A DNA stretch of 64,000 bases from Roseiarcus sp963813555 (GTDB taxonomy: Bacteria > Pseudomonadota > Alphaproteobacteria > Rhizobiales > Beijerinckiaceae): NCBI GenBank assembly GCA_963813555.1, contig CAWEZX010000007.1, positions 310,001-374,000 of the forward strand. Reading direction: 5' to 3'. Position 1 is the first letter of the stretch. Each line of letters begins with the position of its first letter. The position numbers were made by a program, and so were the translations under genes. Positions 1-7,779 of this stretch are shown here, piece after piece. The notes under the pieces were generated by a model, which was not told the DNA's origin, ran no database searches, and worked only from the letters and a program-made list of their open reading frames with translations.

Positions 1-100
1 CCCGCTCGTGATCGACATCGGCCGCGCCGCGCGGAATCGTCGCTTCGTCGAGGATCACCTCGGCGAGGCGATTGCGGCTTTTGGCCGGTTTGCGGCTCAT
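1..100 (-). CDS. UPF0262 family protein, N-terminal fragment
   Basis: The first 33 codons of a minus-strand gene that runs off the left edge of the window. The readable start is MSRKPAKSRNRLAEVILDEA, followed by a segment ending GAADVDHER. This resembles the N-terminus of the short conserved alphaproteobacterial UPF0262 proteins, whose function is unknown. Its ATG overlaps the TGA of hisD by four bases (ATGA), so the two are translationally coupled. The same hisD-UPF0262 order is common in Rhizobiales. Only the N-terminus can be judged. Confidence 0.75.
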   Translation of the reverse strand, partial: MSRKPAKSRNRLAEVILDEATIPRGAADVDHER

Positions 101-1398
101 GGGCGATTCGCGCGAAGCCGCAACGCGACCGAGCGTGCGTGAGCCTCGAGCCCCTCCGCCTCGCCCAGCGCGATCGCCGCCGGGCCGAGAGCGTCAAGCG
201 AGCGGGCATCGCATTTGAGCACCGACGTGCGCTTCATGAAATCGAGGACGCCCAAGCCAGAAGAGAAGCGCGCCGAGCGCGCGGTCGGAAGGACGTGATT
301 CGAGCCGCCGACATAGTCGCCGATCGCCTCCGGCGTATGCGCGCCGAGAAAGATCGCGCCGGCGTTGGCGATTTTGTCGCTGAGCGCCTCGGCGTCATGC
401 GCCATGATCTCGAGATGCTCCGGCGCCAGCCGATTGACGAGCGGAAGGGCGGCCTTAAGCGACGGGCAGATGATGACAGCGCCGTTGTCGCGCCAACTCG
501 CGCCGGCGATCCTGGCGCGCGGCAGGCTCTCAAGTTGACGATCCACTTCCACTTCCACCGCGCTTGCGAGGCTCGCGTCGTCGGTGATGAGGATCGACTG
601 CGCCGCCTCATCGTGCTCGGCCTGCGCCAACAGATCGGCGGCGACAAAGCGCGGATCGGCGCTGCGGTCGGCCAGAACGACGACTTCGCTGGGACCCGCG
701 ATCATGTCGATGCCAACCGCGCCGAACACCCGCCGTTTGGCCGCCGCGACATAGGCGTTTCCGGGGCCGACGATCTTGTCGACCGGGGCGATTGTGCCCG
801 TCCCATAGGCGAGCGCGGCGATCGCCTGCGCGCCGCCGACCCGATAGATCTCGTCCACGCCAGCGATCCGCGCCGCGGCGAGCGCCAGCGGATTGATACG
901 GCCGTCGGGCGTCGGCATGACCATCGCGAGGCGCCGGCAGCCCGCGACCTTGGCCGGCACAGCGTTCATGATGACGGAGGAGGGATAGCTCGCCGCCCCG
1001 CCGGGAACATAGAGCCCGACCGCGTCGATCGGCCGCCACCGCCAGCCGAGCTTGACCCCGATCGGGTCGGTAAAGAAGAGGTCGGCGGGCTTCTGGCGCA
1101 AGTGAAAGTCCATCACCCGGGCGTGCGCGAGCTTGAGCGCTTGGAGCGCGGTTTTCTCGCAAGCCGTTATCGCCGCGTCGATCTCGGCGAGGCCAACTTT
1201 AAGTCCAATCCTGCCGACGTCGACGCGGTCGAAGCGCAGCGACAATTCGGCCAGCGCCACATCGCCGCGCTGGCGCACATCGTCGATGATGTCAGCGACC
1301 GTGAGGTCGACGTCGGCCGACGACTCGCGCTTGGCCGCCAGTAGCGCCGCGAAGCGCTGCTCGAAATCCGCCGACTGCATATCGAGCGCCACGGCCAT
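97..1398 (-). CDS. hisD: Histidinol dehydrogenase
   Basis: A full-length protein of 433 residues, the usual size for the family. It catalyses the last two steps of histidine synthesis, the NAD-dependent oxidation of L-histidinol to L-histidine, as a zinc-dependent cytosolic dimer. The sequence carries the family blocks around GLYVPGG, VGGAQAIAALAYGT, DKIVGPGNAYVA, DMIAGPSEV and AQAEHDE; the last holds the Gln and His that bind zinc in characterised members. The APEHLEI and GDYVGGSNHVLPT blocks follow. It sits third in a minus-strand run murA, DUF2948, hisD, UPF0262. The gap to DUF2948 is 235 bases and carries a palindromic repeat, so it may have its own promoter or depend on read-through. Confidence 0.97.
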   Translation of the reverse strand: MAVALDMQSADFEQRFAALLAAKRESSADVDLTVADIIDDVRQRGDVALAELSLRFDRVDVGRIGLKVGLAEIDAAITACEKTALQALKLAHARVMDFHLRQKPADLFFTDPIGVKLGWRWRPIDAVGLYVPGGAASYPSSVIMNAVPAKVAGCRRLAMVMPTPDGRINPLALAAARIAGVDEIYRVGGAQAIAALAYGTGTIAPVDKIVGPGNAYVAAAKRRVFGAVGIDMIAGPSEVVVLADRSADPRFVAADLLAQAEHDEAAQSILITDDASLASAVEVEVDRQLESLPRARIAGASWRDNGAVIICPSLKAALPLVNRLAPEHLEIMAHDAEALSDKIANAGAIFLGAHTPEAIGDYVGGSNHVLPTARSARFSSGLGVLDFMKRTSVLKCDARSLDALGPAAIALGEAEGLEAHARSVALRLRANRP

Positions 1399-1439
1399 CA
1401 GGAAAAGGAACTCTCCACGTCAGCTTTTGTCCGGCGCAA

Positions 1440-1598
1440 GCCCTCATCCGGCGAGCCCAGCCCGTCGAAAGACGGGCGTCTTTCGACGCCCTATGGCGCC
1501 ACCTTCTCCCCGGGGGAGAAGGGTTGCCGCCGCGCCCCCACTCCCTGAGGGAAAAGGATCATCCCGCTCTCCCTCGGGGAGAGGGTTGGGGTGAGGGC
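1440..1598. repeat. Intergenic palindromic repeat, copy 1
   Basis: The gap between DUF2948 and hisD is filled by a nested palindrome. Its outer ends are inverted: GCCCTCATCC at 1440 and GGGGTGAGGGC at 1588-1598. An inner perfect hairpin lies at 1464-1487, an 11-base arm GTCGAAAGACG, a GG loop and its exact complement. A second copy with the same architecture but different arm bases lies at 31023-31120. Between the inner hairpin and the right end are further short CTCCC/GGGAG inverted pairs. It looks like a REP- or MITE-type dispersed element, not a gene. Confidence 0.8.
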
Positions 1599-1633
1599 CT
1601 CTCATACGCGAACTCACCTCAGGGCGCCACGCG

Positions 1634-2089
1634 CTAGGCGGCCGACGTGTCGGTCAGGGCGTGGCCGGGGCAGGCCTCGGCAGGGGCGCGCAGCGCCATG
1701 TCGCGGAGCTCGACCTCGACGCACTCAACTTCGAGGCGCACCAGCGCGCCGTGGGCGAAAGCAAGGATGATGATGCCGGCGGGCGGATCGGTCTTTTCGA
1801 ACGCCACCGCCAACAGATTAAGCGTCGAGTCCGAATTGCTGTCTTCGAGGCCGAGATGCGAAACCTTCAAGACGCGATCGAACCTCAGCACGCTGGCGAC
1901 GCGCTCCGCTGGTCCGGTCTTTGCGCCGACCCAGTCATAGCGCATGCCGGCGACGACGAACCGGCGCTGCCGCGGCAGCCAGGTCATGTCGGCGCGCTTC
2001 AGGCAGGTATTCTGCACATGCGCGGAAATGACGCCGAGGCCCTCCCGGTCGAGCGCGATCAGCTTGAGCGCCTGCCCATGAGCCGCCAT
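1634..2089 (-). CDS. DUF2948 family protein
   Basis: A conserved alphaproteobacterial protein of unknown function, 151 residues. I start it at the ATG at 2089 (MAAHGQALKLIALDREGLGV), four bases after the murA stop, which gives close operon spacing; a longer upstream reading would run into murA. The protein has the family features: an N-terminal LKLIALD block, a WLPRQRRFVVAGMRYDW block near residue 35, and a C-terminal alternating hydrophobic and acidic stretch. No signal peptide or membrane segment is visible. Its constant position between murA and hisD in Rhizobiales suggests co-expression but not a function. Confidence 0.85.
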   Translation of the reverse strand: MAAHGQALKLIALDREGLGVISAHVQNTCLKRADMTWLPRQRRFVVAGMRYDWVGAKTGPAERVASVLRFDRVLKVSHLGLEDSNSDSTLNLLAVAFEKTDPPAGIIILAFAHGALVRLEVECVEVELRDMALRAPAEACPGHALTDTSAA

Positions 2090-2093
2090 CGGC

Positions 2094-3383
2094 CTAGCCC
2101 GCGAGTCGCGTGATGTCGGCGCCGCAGGCGCCGAGCTTCTCTTCCAGCCGCTCGAAGCCGCGATCGAGGTGGTAGACGCGGTTGACGATCGTCTCCCCCT
2201 CCGCCGCAAGGCCGGCGATGACGAGCGAAACCGAGGCGCGCAGATCAGTCGCCATCACCGGCGCGCCGCGCAGGCGCTTGACGCCGCTGACGACGGCGGT
2301 GTCGCCTTCGAGCTTGATGTGCGCGCCGAGGCGGGCGAGTTCCTGCACGTGCATGAAGCGGTTTTCGAAGATGGTCTCCTTGATGCGCGAGACGCCCTTC
2401 GCCCGCGTCATCAGCGCCATGAACTGCGCTTGCAGATCAGTCGGGAACCCCGGAAACGGCGCGGTCGTGATATCGACCGCACTGATGCCTGCGCCGTTGC
2501 GTCTGACGCGCACGCCTCGATTGTCGCTGCTCACCGTCGCGCCGGCTTGCGTGAGCGCGTCCAGAGCCTCCTCCAACAGGTCCTCGCTCACGCCCTCGAG
2601 CACAAGGTCGCCGCCGGTCATCGCCACCGCGGTCGCATAGGTTCCCGCTTCGATGCGGTCGGGCAGAACCCGATGATGCGCGCCGTTGAGGCGGGCGACG
2701 CCGTCAATTTCGATTGTCGACGTGCCGGCGCCCCGGATGCGCGCGCCCATCTTGTTGAGGCACGCCGCGAGATCCGCCACTTCCGGTTCGCAGGCCGCGT
2801 TGCGGATCAGCGTGGCGCCATGCGCAGTTGACGCCGCCATGATCGCGATGTGCGTTCCGCCGACCGTGACCTTGGGGAACTCGATCTCTGATCCAATGAG
2901 GCCCTTCGGCGCCTTGGCGACCGCGTAGCCGCCGTCGATCTCGATCCGCGCGCCGAGCTTCTCCAGCGCCATCAGCAACAAGTCGACCGGCCGGGTGCCG
3001 ATCGCGCAGCCGCCCGGCAGCGAAACGCGCGCCGCGCCCATGCGCGCGATGAGGGGCGCGATCACCCAGAAGCTGGCGCGCATTTTCGCCACCATTTCAT
3101 AGGGCGCGGTCGTGTCGACAATGGTGCGGGCGCGCAAATGCGCGGTCTGGCCCGTGCCGGTCTCCTCGCCGACGCGCTTGCCGTCGACCGAATAGTCGAC
3201 GCCATGATTGCCGAGGATATAAGCAAGCTGGGCGACGTCGGCGAGACGCGGCAGATTTTCCAAGGTCAGCGTCTGATCGGTCAAGAGCGACGCGATCATC
3301 AGCGGCAGCGCCGCGTTTTTCGCCCCCGAAATCGGGATGGCGCCGTTCAGGGCCGCCCCGCCGCGAATTTGTATGCGATCCAT
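2094..3383 (-). CDS. murA: UDP-N-acetylglucosamine 1-carboxyvinyltransferase
   Basis: It catalyses the first committed step of peptidoglycan synthesis, transfer of enolpyruvate from phosphoenolpyruvate to UDP-GlcNAc in the cytosol. At 429 residues it has the normal length. The N-terminus carries the GAKNAALP motif (residues 20-27). The catalytic loop SLPGGCAIGTRPVDL holds Cys126, equivalent to the PEP-binding cysteine that fosfomycin alkylates, so this is a fosfomycin-sensitive type by this residue. The FPTDLQAQ block and the C-terminal DLRA block that precedes a conserved hydrophobic helix are present. It is preceded by a 56-residue small ORF and followed after four bases by DUF2948. It is intact. 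Confidence 0.97.
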   Translation of the reverse strand: MDRIQIRGGAALNGAIPISGAKNAALPLMIASLLTDQTLTLENLPRLADVAQLAYILGNHGVDYSVDGKRVGEETGTGQTAHLRARTIVDTTAPYEMVAKMRASFWVIAPLIARMGAARVSLPGGCAIGTRPVDLLLMALEKLGARIEIDGGYAVAKAPKGLIGSEIEFPKVTVGGTHIAIMAASTAHGATLIRNAACEPEVADLAACLNKMGARIRGAGTSTIEIDGVARLNGAHHRVLPDRIEAGTYATAVAMTGGDLVLEGVSEDLLEEALDALTQAGATVSSDNRGVRVRRNGAGISAVDITTAPFPGFPTDLQAQFMALMTRAKGVSRIKETIFENRFMHVQELARLGAHIKLEGDTAVVSGVKRLRGAPVMATDLRASVSLVIAGLAAEGETIVNRVYHLDRGFERLEEKLGACGADITRLAG

Positions 3384-3445
3384 CCCCGGTCCCTCTCACT
3401 CAAACTCAACCGCCAAAGGAACGCCGCCGCCCGCGACGCCCTCCG

Positions 3446-3616
3446 TCAGTCTCTCGGCTCGCCGGACGTCGGCGCTGTCGGCCCGTCCGGCGGCTGACTC
3501 TCCACCTGTCGCGCCCGGCTCTGCGCCTTGCGCCGCTTCAAATTTTCCTTGAGCGACGCGGCAAGGCGGATCCGCCTGAGATCCTCGCGCTTTGCCCGGG
3601 GTTCATCCGGGTTCAT
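3446..3616 (-). CDS. Small basic conserved protein upstream of murA
   Basis: A 56-residue ORF between recN and murA. Reading starts at the ATG at 3616, which overlaps the 3' end of recN by 14 bases, and stops at TGA 3446-3448. The protein is a single charged helix rich in Lys and Arg (MNPDEPRAKREDLRRIRLAA at the start, then ENLKRRKAQSRAR), with a Pro/Gly-rich tail. Short proteins with a similar LRENLKRRKAQ-like core occur next to murA in Rhizobiales. The helix could bind nucleic acid or a partner protein, but nothing shows a function. The other two frames on this strand close quickly, so this is the credible reading. Confidence 0.65.
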   Translation of the reverse strand: MNPDEPRAKREDLRRIRLAASLKENLKRRKAQSRARQVESQPPDGPTAPTSGEPRD

Positions 3617-5396
3617 GCCGGGTCCTCATTCGATTGACGCCGCGATTCGGGCGCGTGGCCCTGGGCTTGATAGGGCCAAGGCCGATGGCGAAGCAAGCGT
3701 CGGCATCCTGATTGTCCGGCCGGCGTTCGGCCTTTTCGATCAGGCTGTCCGCGGCGGCGCGAGCCTCGCGGGTGATTTCGGCGCCGGCGAGCATGCGGGC
3801 GATTTCTTCCCGCCGCTCGGCCGCGTCGAGCCGCGAAACGCCGGTCGCGACCCGCTCGCCCGCGCCGATATCGCTTTTGACGATCCGATAGTGGTTCTGC
3901 GCCCGCGCCGCCACTTGCGGCGCATGCGTCACCGCCAGCACCTGAGCCCGCGCCGAGAGCCGCGCCAGGCGCTGACCCATCGCGTCGGCGACGGCGCCGC
4001 CGACGCCGGTGTCAATCTCGTCGAAAACGAGCGTTGGCGCGGTGCCGCGCTCGGCCAAGCGCACCTTGATCGCGAGCAGGAACCTTGCGAGTTCGCCGCC
4101 CGACGCGACTTTCATCAACGGCCCCGGGCGCGACCCGGGATTGGTGCGAACGAAGAACTCCGCCCGATCATAGCCGCTCGGCGAAACAAGCGTCTCATCG
4201 CGCTTCAAGTCGACGCTCAACTCAGCACGTTCAAGCTTGAGCGGCGCCAATTCGGCGCTGACCGCTTCTTCCAGTTCGCGCGCGCTTTGGCCGCGCGCGG
4301 CGCTGAGCGCGCCTGCCGCCGCCGCATAGGCCTCCGCGGCGCTTTTCACGGCCGCCTCAAGGCGACCGACCTCGCTGCGGCCCGCGGCGAGAGCGGCAAG
4401 GTCGTCGGCGAATTTTTGCGCCAGCGCGGGCAGGTTTTCGATCGGAACGTTGTGCTTGCGGCCCATCGCCCTCAGCGCGAACAGGCGCTCCTCGCAGCGC
4501 TCAAGCTCCTGGGGATCGAAGGCGCTGGCCTCGAGCGCCTCCTCGACCTCACGCGTAGCGCGCTCGAGCGCATCGATCGCCTCGTCCAGCGCCTTCACGC
4601 TCGGCTCGAGCAGCGCCGGCGCCTGGGGCAGGCGGCGCTGCAGCCGACGCGAGAGAGAAAGCAAGAGCGGCAGGATAGCGGCTTCGCCGGTCAAGTGATC
4701 GCGCGCGTCGCGGATGTCGGCGGCGACCTTCTCGCCCTGCATCATCGCTTGCCGGCGCGCGGCAAGCGCCCCTTCTTCGTTCGGCTGGACGGCGAGGCGG
4801 CTAAGCTCCTCATGCGCGTGGGCGGCGAACTCCGCTTCGGCCTCCGCCGCCGCCACCCTGGCGCGCTCGGCCTCAAGCGCGCGTTCGGCCTCCCGCAAGG
4901 CGGCGTAAGCGCGCTCGGTCGCGGCGGCGAGCGTCTCCAGCCCGCCATAGGCGTCGACCAGCGCGCGATGGGTCGAGGGATCGGTCAGCGCGCGCTCGTC
5001 GTGCTGGCCGTGGATCTCGACCAGCGCCGACGCCAGCGCGCGCAGCGCCTGGGCGCTGACGCTCCGGTCATTGACGTAAGCGCGGGTGCGTCCGTCGGCG
5101 AGCTGGACCCGCCTCAGGATCAGCTCGTCGCCGATCTCAATGTCCTGTCCTTCAAGCAGCGCATGGGCGGCGTGTCCCTGCGCCAATTCGAACGTCGCCG
5201 TCACCTGGCCTTGCGCCTGGCCGTGGCGCACGAGGCCCCCGTCTCCGCGCGCGCCGAGCGCCAGCGCCAGCGCATCCAAAAGAATGGATTTCCCCGCGCC
5301 GGTCTCGCCCGTGAGAATCGTCAGCCCAGGCGCGAATTCGAGATCCAGTTGATCGATCAACACCACATCGCGAATGGAGAGGCGCGAAAGCATCAA
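3603..5396 (-). CDS. recN: DNA repair protein RecN
   Basis: An SMC-like ATPase that acts at double-strand breaks in recombinational repair. Walker A is GETGAGKS near residue 31. The ABC signature region FLLAIKVRLAE and Walker B LVFDEIDTGVGG lie in the C-terminal third. Between them are long Ala/Glu/Arg-rich coiled-coil arms broken by a hinge, as expected. The length, 597 residues, is about 40 longer than usual. The extra C-terminal tail after SLIEKAERR has no family resemblance and may be read-through caused by an indel near the natural end. It follows bamD after nine bases in the division/envelope cluster. Confidence 0.93.
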   Translation of the reverse strand: MMLSRLSIRDVVLIDQLDLEFAPGLTILTGETGAGKSILLDALALALGARGDGGLVRHGQAQGQVTATFELAQGHAAHALLEGQDIEIGDELILRRVQLADGRTRAYVNDRSVSAQALRALASALVEIHGQHDERALTDPSTHRALVDAYGGLETLAAATERAYAALREAERALEAERARVAAAEAEAEFAAHAHEELSRLAVQPNEEGALAARRQAMMQGEKVAADIRDARDHLTGEAAILPLLLSLSRRLQRRLPQAPALLEPSVKALDEAIDALERATREVEEALEASAFDPQELERCEERLFALRAMGRKHNVPIENLPALAQKFADDLAALAAGRSEVGRLEAAVKSAAEAYAAAAGALSAARGQSARELEEAVSAELAPLKLERAELSVDLKRDETLVSPSGYDRAEFFVRTNPGSRPGPLMKVASGGELARFLLAIKVRLAERGTAPTLVFDEIDTGVGGAVADAMGQRLARLSARAQVLAVTHAPQVAARAQNHYRIVKSDIGAGERVATGVSRLDAAERREEIARMLAGAEITREARAAADSLIEKAERRPDNQDADACFAIGLGPIKPRATRPNRGVNRMRTRHEPG

Positions 5397-5405
5397 GCGG
5401 CCTGA

Positions 5406-6307
5406 TCAGGACGGAACGACCGTGTGCCAGATCTTCGAAATCCACGACCCGCCATTTTCCTGCGGCGACAGCCCCTTGCCTTTCAGGAGGTTGTAGGCGT
5501 CATGGTACCACTGGCTGTCCGGGAAATTGTGCCCAAGCACAGCGGCCGCAGTCTGCGCTTCGTCGGTGATTCCGAGACCAAGATAGGCCTCAACCAAGCG
5601 ATAGAGCGCTTCCGCCGCATGCCGGGTCGTTTGGTAATACTGAAGCACATTGCGAAAGCGATTGATGGCGGCAGTGTAATTCCGGCGGTTCAGATAAAAC
5701 CGCCCGATCGACATTTCCTTGCCGGCCAGTTGATCCTCGGTGACCTGGATTTTGAATTTCGCGTCTTCAGCATATTCCGACTTCGGGTATTTTTGCACGA
5801 CAGACTGGAACGTCTCCAGCGCTTTCGCCGTCTTTTCTTGGTCGCGCGATATATCCGGTATCTGCATGTAATACGAATTGGCCTGCAAGTACAGAATGTA
5901 ATCCGCTTCGGGCGAGTTCGGATAGTCCTTGAGATAACGGTCGGCCGACGTTTCGGCGGTTGTGTAGTCGCCAGCCTGATAGTTGGCGTAGGTCGTCATC
6001 AACAGGCCCTTGCGCGCCCAATCCGAGCTTGGGTATTGCTTGCCAAGATCGGTGAATTTCTTCGCCGCCTCGGCTGGCGAGCCATTCGCCAGTTTCCGCA
6101 GACCCTGATCATAGGTCTTGCTCGCCGGAACGTCCGGCGTGACCTCCATCTTATATTTTTCACCGCCGAAGGGATTGAACTGGTCGAATCATCGAGCAGC
6201 CCGAGCCGGCAAGCGCAATGGCGATGAACGCCGCGCAGGCGATCGAACGGCGCGCGAGTCGCTTCCGATCGTTGGACGAAAGTGCGTCAGAGTTCGACGT
6301 CGGCCAT
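5406..6307 (-). CDS. bamD: Outer membrane assembly lipoprotein BamD, 5' end frameshifted
   Basis: An essential lipoprotein of the BAM complex that inserts beta-barrel proteins into the outer membrane. From about 6180 to 5406 the mature protein is open and clear: FNPFGGEKYKMEVTPDVPA followed by five TPR-like repeats (YDQGLRKLANGSPAEAAKKF and onward), ending GGSWISKIWHTVVPS. The signal peptide with its lipobox (ALAGSGC) is present just upstream but lies one frame away, and the only plausible start, ATG at 6307, is in yet another frame that stops after six codons. Two single-base indels explain this. Because bamD is essential, I take them as sequence errors, not a pseudogene. It lies between lpxC and recN. 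Confidence 0.85.
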
Positions 6308-6492
6308 GCTTCAAGGACTCGGTCGGTTGCGGGCGGGGGAGCGCCATTTCCGCCGTTCGGCGGAGCGGCTCATTTAGCGCACTCGCGACGCGCGCGCCAG
6401 ATTTTCGTCCAAGCGCCGATGGCGCGGTCAGCCGCGCATCGGAACGAGAAAGCGGGGCGAAAACGCGGCCACCAGCGGGCCGCTCAGAGCGG

Positions 6493-7644
6493 TCAATCGG
6501 CGGCGGCGAACGCCGCAGCTCCGACGGGCACATGCGCGCCGCCAACCCGCGCGCGGATTGCGGCTGGCGCCGATTGCGCTTCGAGAAACTCATAGGCTGA
6601 GCGATGCGCGAACAGCGCCTCGAGCGCCATTGCGTTGAGCTTGTGTCCCGGACGATAGGTTCGGTAGAGGCCGATGATCGGCGCGCCCGCGAGCGACAAA
6701 TCGCCGACCGCATCGAGCGCCTTGTGCCGCACGAACTCGTCGGCGTAGCGCAACCCTTCCGGGTTGAGGATGGCGTCGCCATCGATGGCGACCGAATTCT
6801 CGAGCGAGGAGCCCAGCGCGTAGCCGGCCCGCCACAACGCCTGAACGTCGCTGACGAATCCGAACGTGCGGGCGCGGGCGATATCGCGCCGGAAAGTCGC
6901 CGGATCAAGATCGAACACCCGGCGTTGGCGGCCAATCGCCGGCGATTTGAAGTCGATCTCGACGTCGAGGCGGAAGCCGCTTTCGGCCGGCAGGAATTCG
7001 GCGAAGCCGCCGTCATGATCCACGCGCACCGGCTTGACGATCTTGAGATAGCGGCGCGAACGCGCCTGCTGGACGACGCCGACCGAATCGATCGCCCGGA
7101 CAAAGTCGACGGCGGAGCCGTCCATGATCGGCGTCTCCGGCCCATCGATCTCGACCAGGACATTGTCGATCCGAAGCCCCGAAAGGGCCGCCAAAAGATG
7201 CTCGACGGTCGAGATGCTGGCGCCGGCGGCGTCGCCGATCGTGGTGCAAAGCGAGGTCTGCGTCACATTGGCGCTCTTGGCCTCGAGCAGGCGCTCGCGT
7301 CCGCCGGGCAATCCCGTGCGCAGGAACGTGACCCCGGTGTCGACATGGGCAGGATGAAGGATGACTTGAGCAGGCGCCGCGGAGTGTACGCCTACGCCTT
7401 GGATTGCCACCCGATCGCGCAGCGTTGTCTGATGACCCAAACCGCATCTAACTGCACCCGGACTTTCGCCCGGCCCTGATTCGCGACGTCGGCTGCGATG
7501 AGAAGCGCTCACGCTCCACACCGCGTTGCTACTCAAAGCTGCCGATCGTCGTCCGCCCGCCGCCGCCAAAAAGTCCCGCGACAGCTCCTGAAAAGCCAGA
7601 CTAGGGGCGGGTCCCCGTCGGGACAAATCACCTTTAGTGAACAA
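6493..7644 (-). CDS. lpxC: UDP-3-O-acyl-N-acetylglucosamine deacetylase
   Basis: The zinc amidase that commits the cell to lipid A synthesis. Metal-ligand motifs are present: STVEHLLAALSG (first His) and RHKALDAVGDL (the paired His and Asp), plus the PIMDGSA loop and the RARTFGF segment. The open frame is 383 residues, about 68 too long at the N-terminus. Homology begins at QTTLRDRVAIQGVGVHS, so the true start is probably near 7440, where a TTG (codon for LGHQTTLRD) is the only in-frame candidate. The upstream 120 bases are unusually AT-rich and hold a CtrA-like box, so it probably has its own promoter downstream of ftsZ. Confidence 0.92.
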   Translation of the reverse strand: MFTKGDLSRRGPAPSLAFQELSRDFLAAAGGRRSAALSSNAVWSVSASHRSRRRESGPGESPGAVRCGLGHQTTLRDRVAIQGVGVHSAAPAQVILHPAHVDTGVTFLRTGLPGGRERLLEAKSANVTQTSLCTTIGDAAGASISTVEHLLAALSGLRIDNVLVEIDGPETPIMDGSAVDFVRAIDSVGVVQQARSRRYLKIVKPVRVDHDGGFAEFLPAESGFRLDVEIDFKSPAIGRQRRVFDLDPATFRRDIARARTFGFVSDVQALWRAGYALGSSLENSVAIDGDAILNPEGLRYADEFVRHKALDAVGDLSLAGAPIIGLYRTYRPGHKLNAMALEALFAHRSAYEFLEAQSAPAAIRARVGGAHVPVGAAAFAAAD

Positions 7645-7697
7645 AAGTTACAACGCCCGCGCAAACATTGTCCGATATTTTTCAATACTTTAGCAAG

Positions 7698-7713
7698 TTT
7701 ACCAACCGTTAAC
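7698..7713. promoter_or_regulatory. CtrA-like box, one mismatch
   Basis: TTTA-CCAACCG-TTAAC matches the alphaproteobacterial cell-cycle regulator motif TTAA-N7-TTAAC with one mismatch in the first half. It lies in an AT-rich pocket between the end of ftsZ and lpxC, on the promoter side of lpxC. One imperfect site alone is weak evidence. The two exact sites at 12157-12196 make it more credible. Confidence 0.4.
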
Positions 7714-7779
7714 CATGTGCATAACTTACGGCTTCGGACCGGCCCCGGCCGCAAAGCCAGGGCTCCACAATCGGCCGAA

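Noticed and set aside
139..1344. Long plus-strand open frame opposite hisD
   Set aside because: Arginine-rich translation without domain resemblance; it mirrors the codon bias of hisD in high-GC DNA. The same applies to long frames opposite recN, ftsZ/ftsA and soxA.
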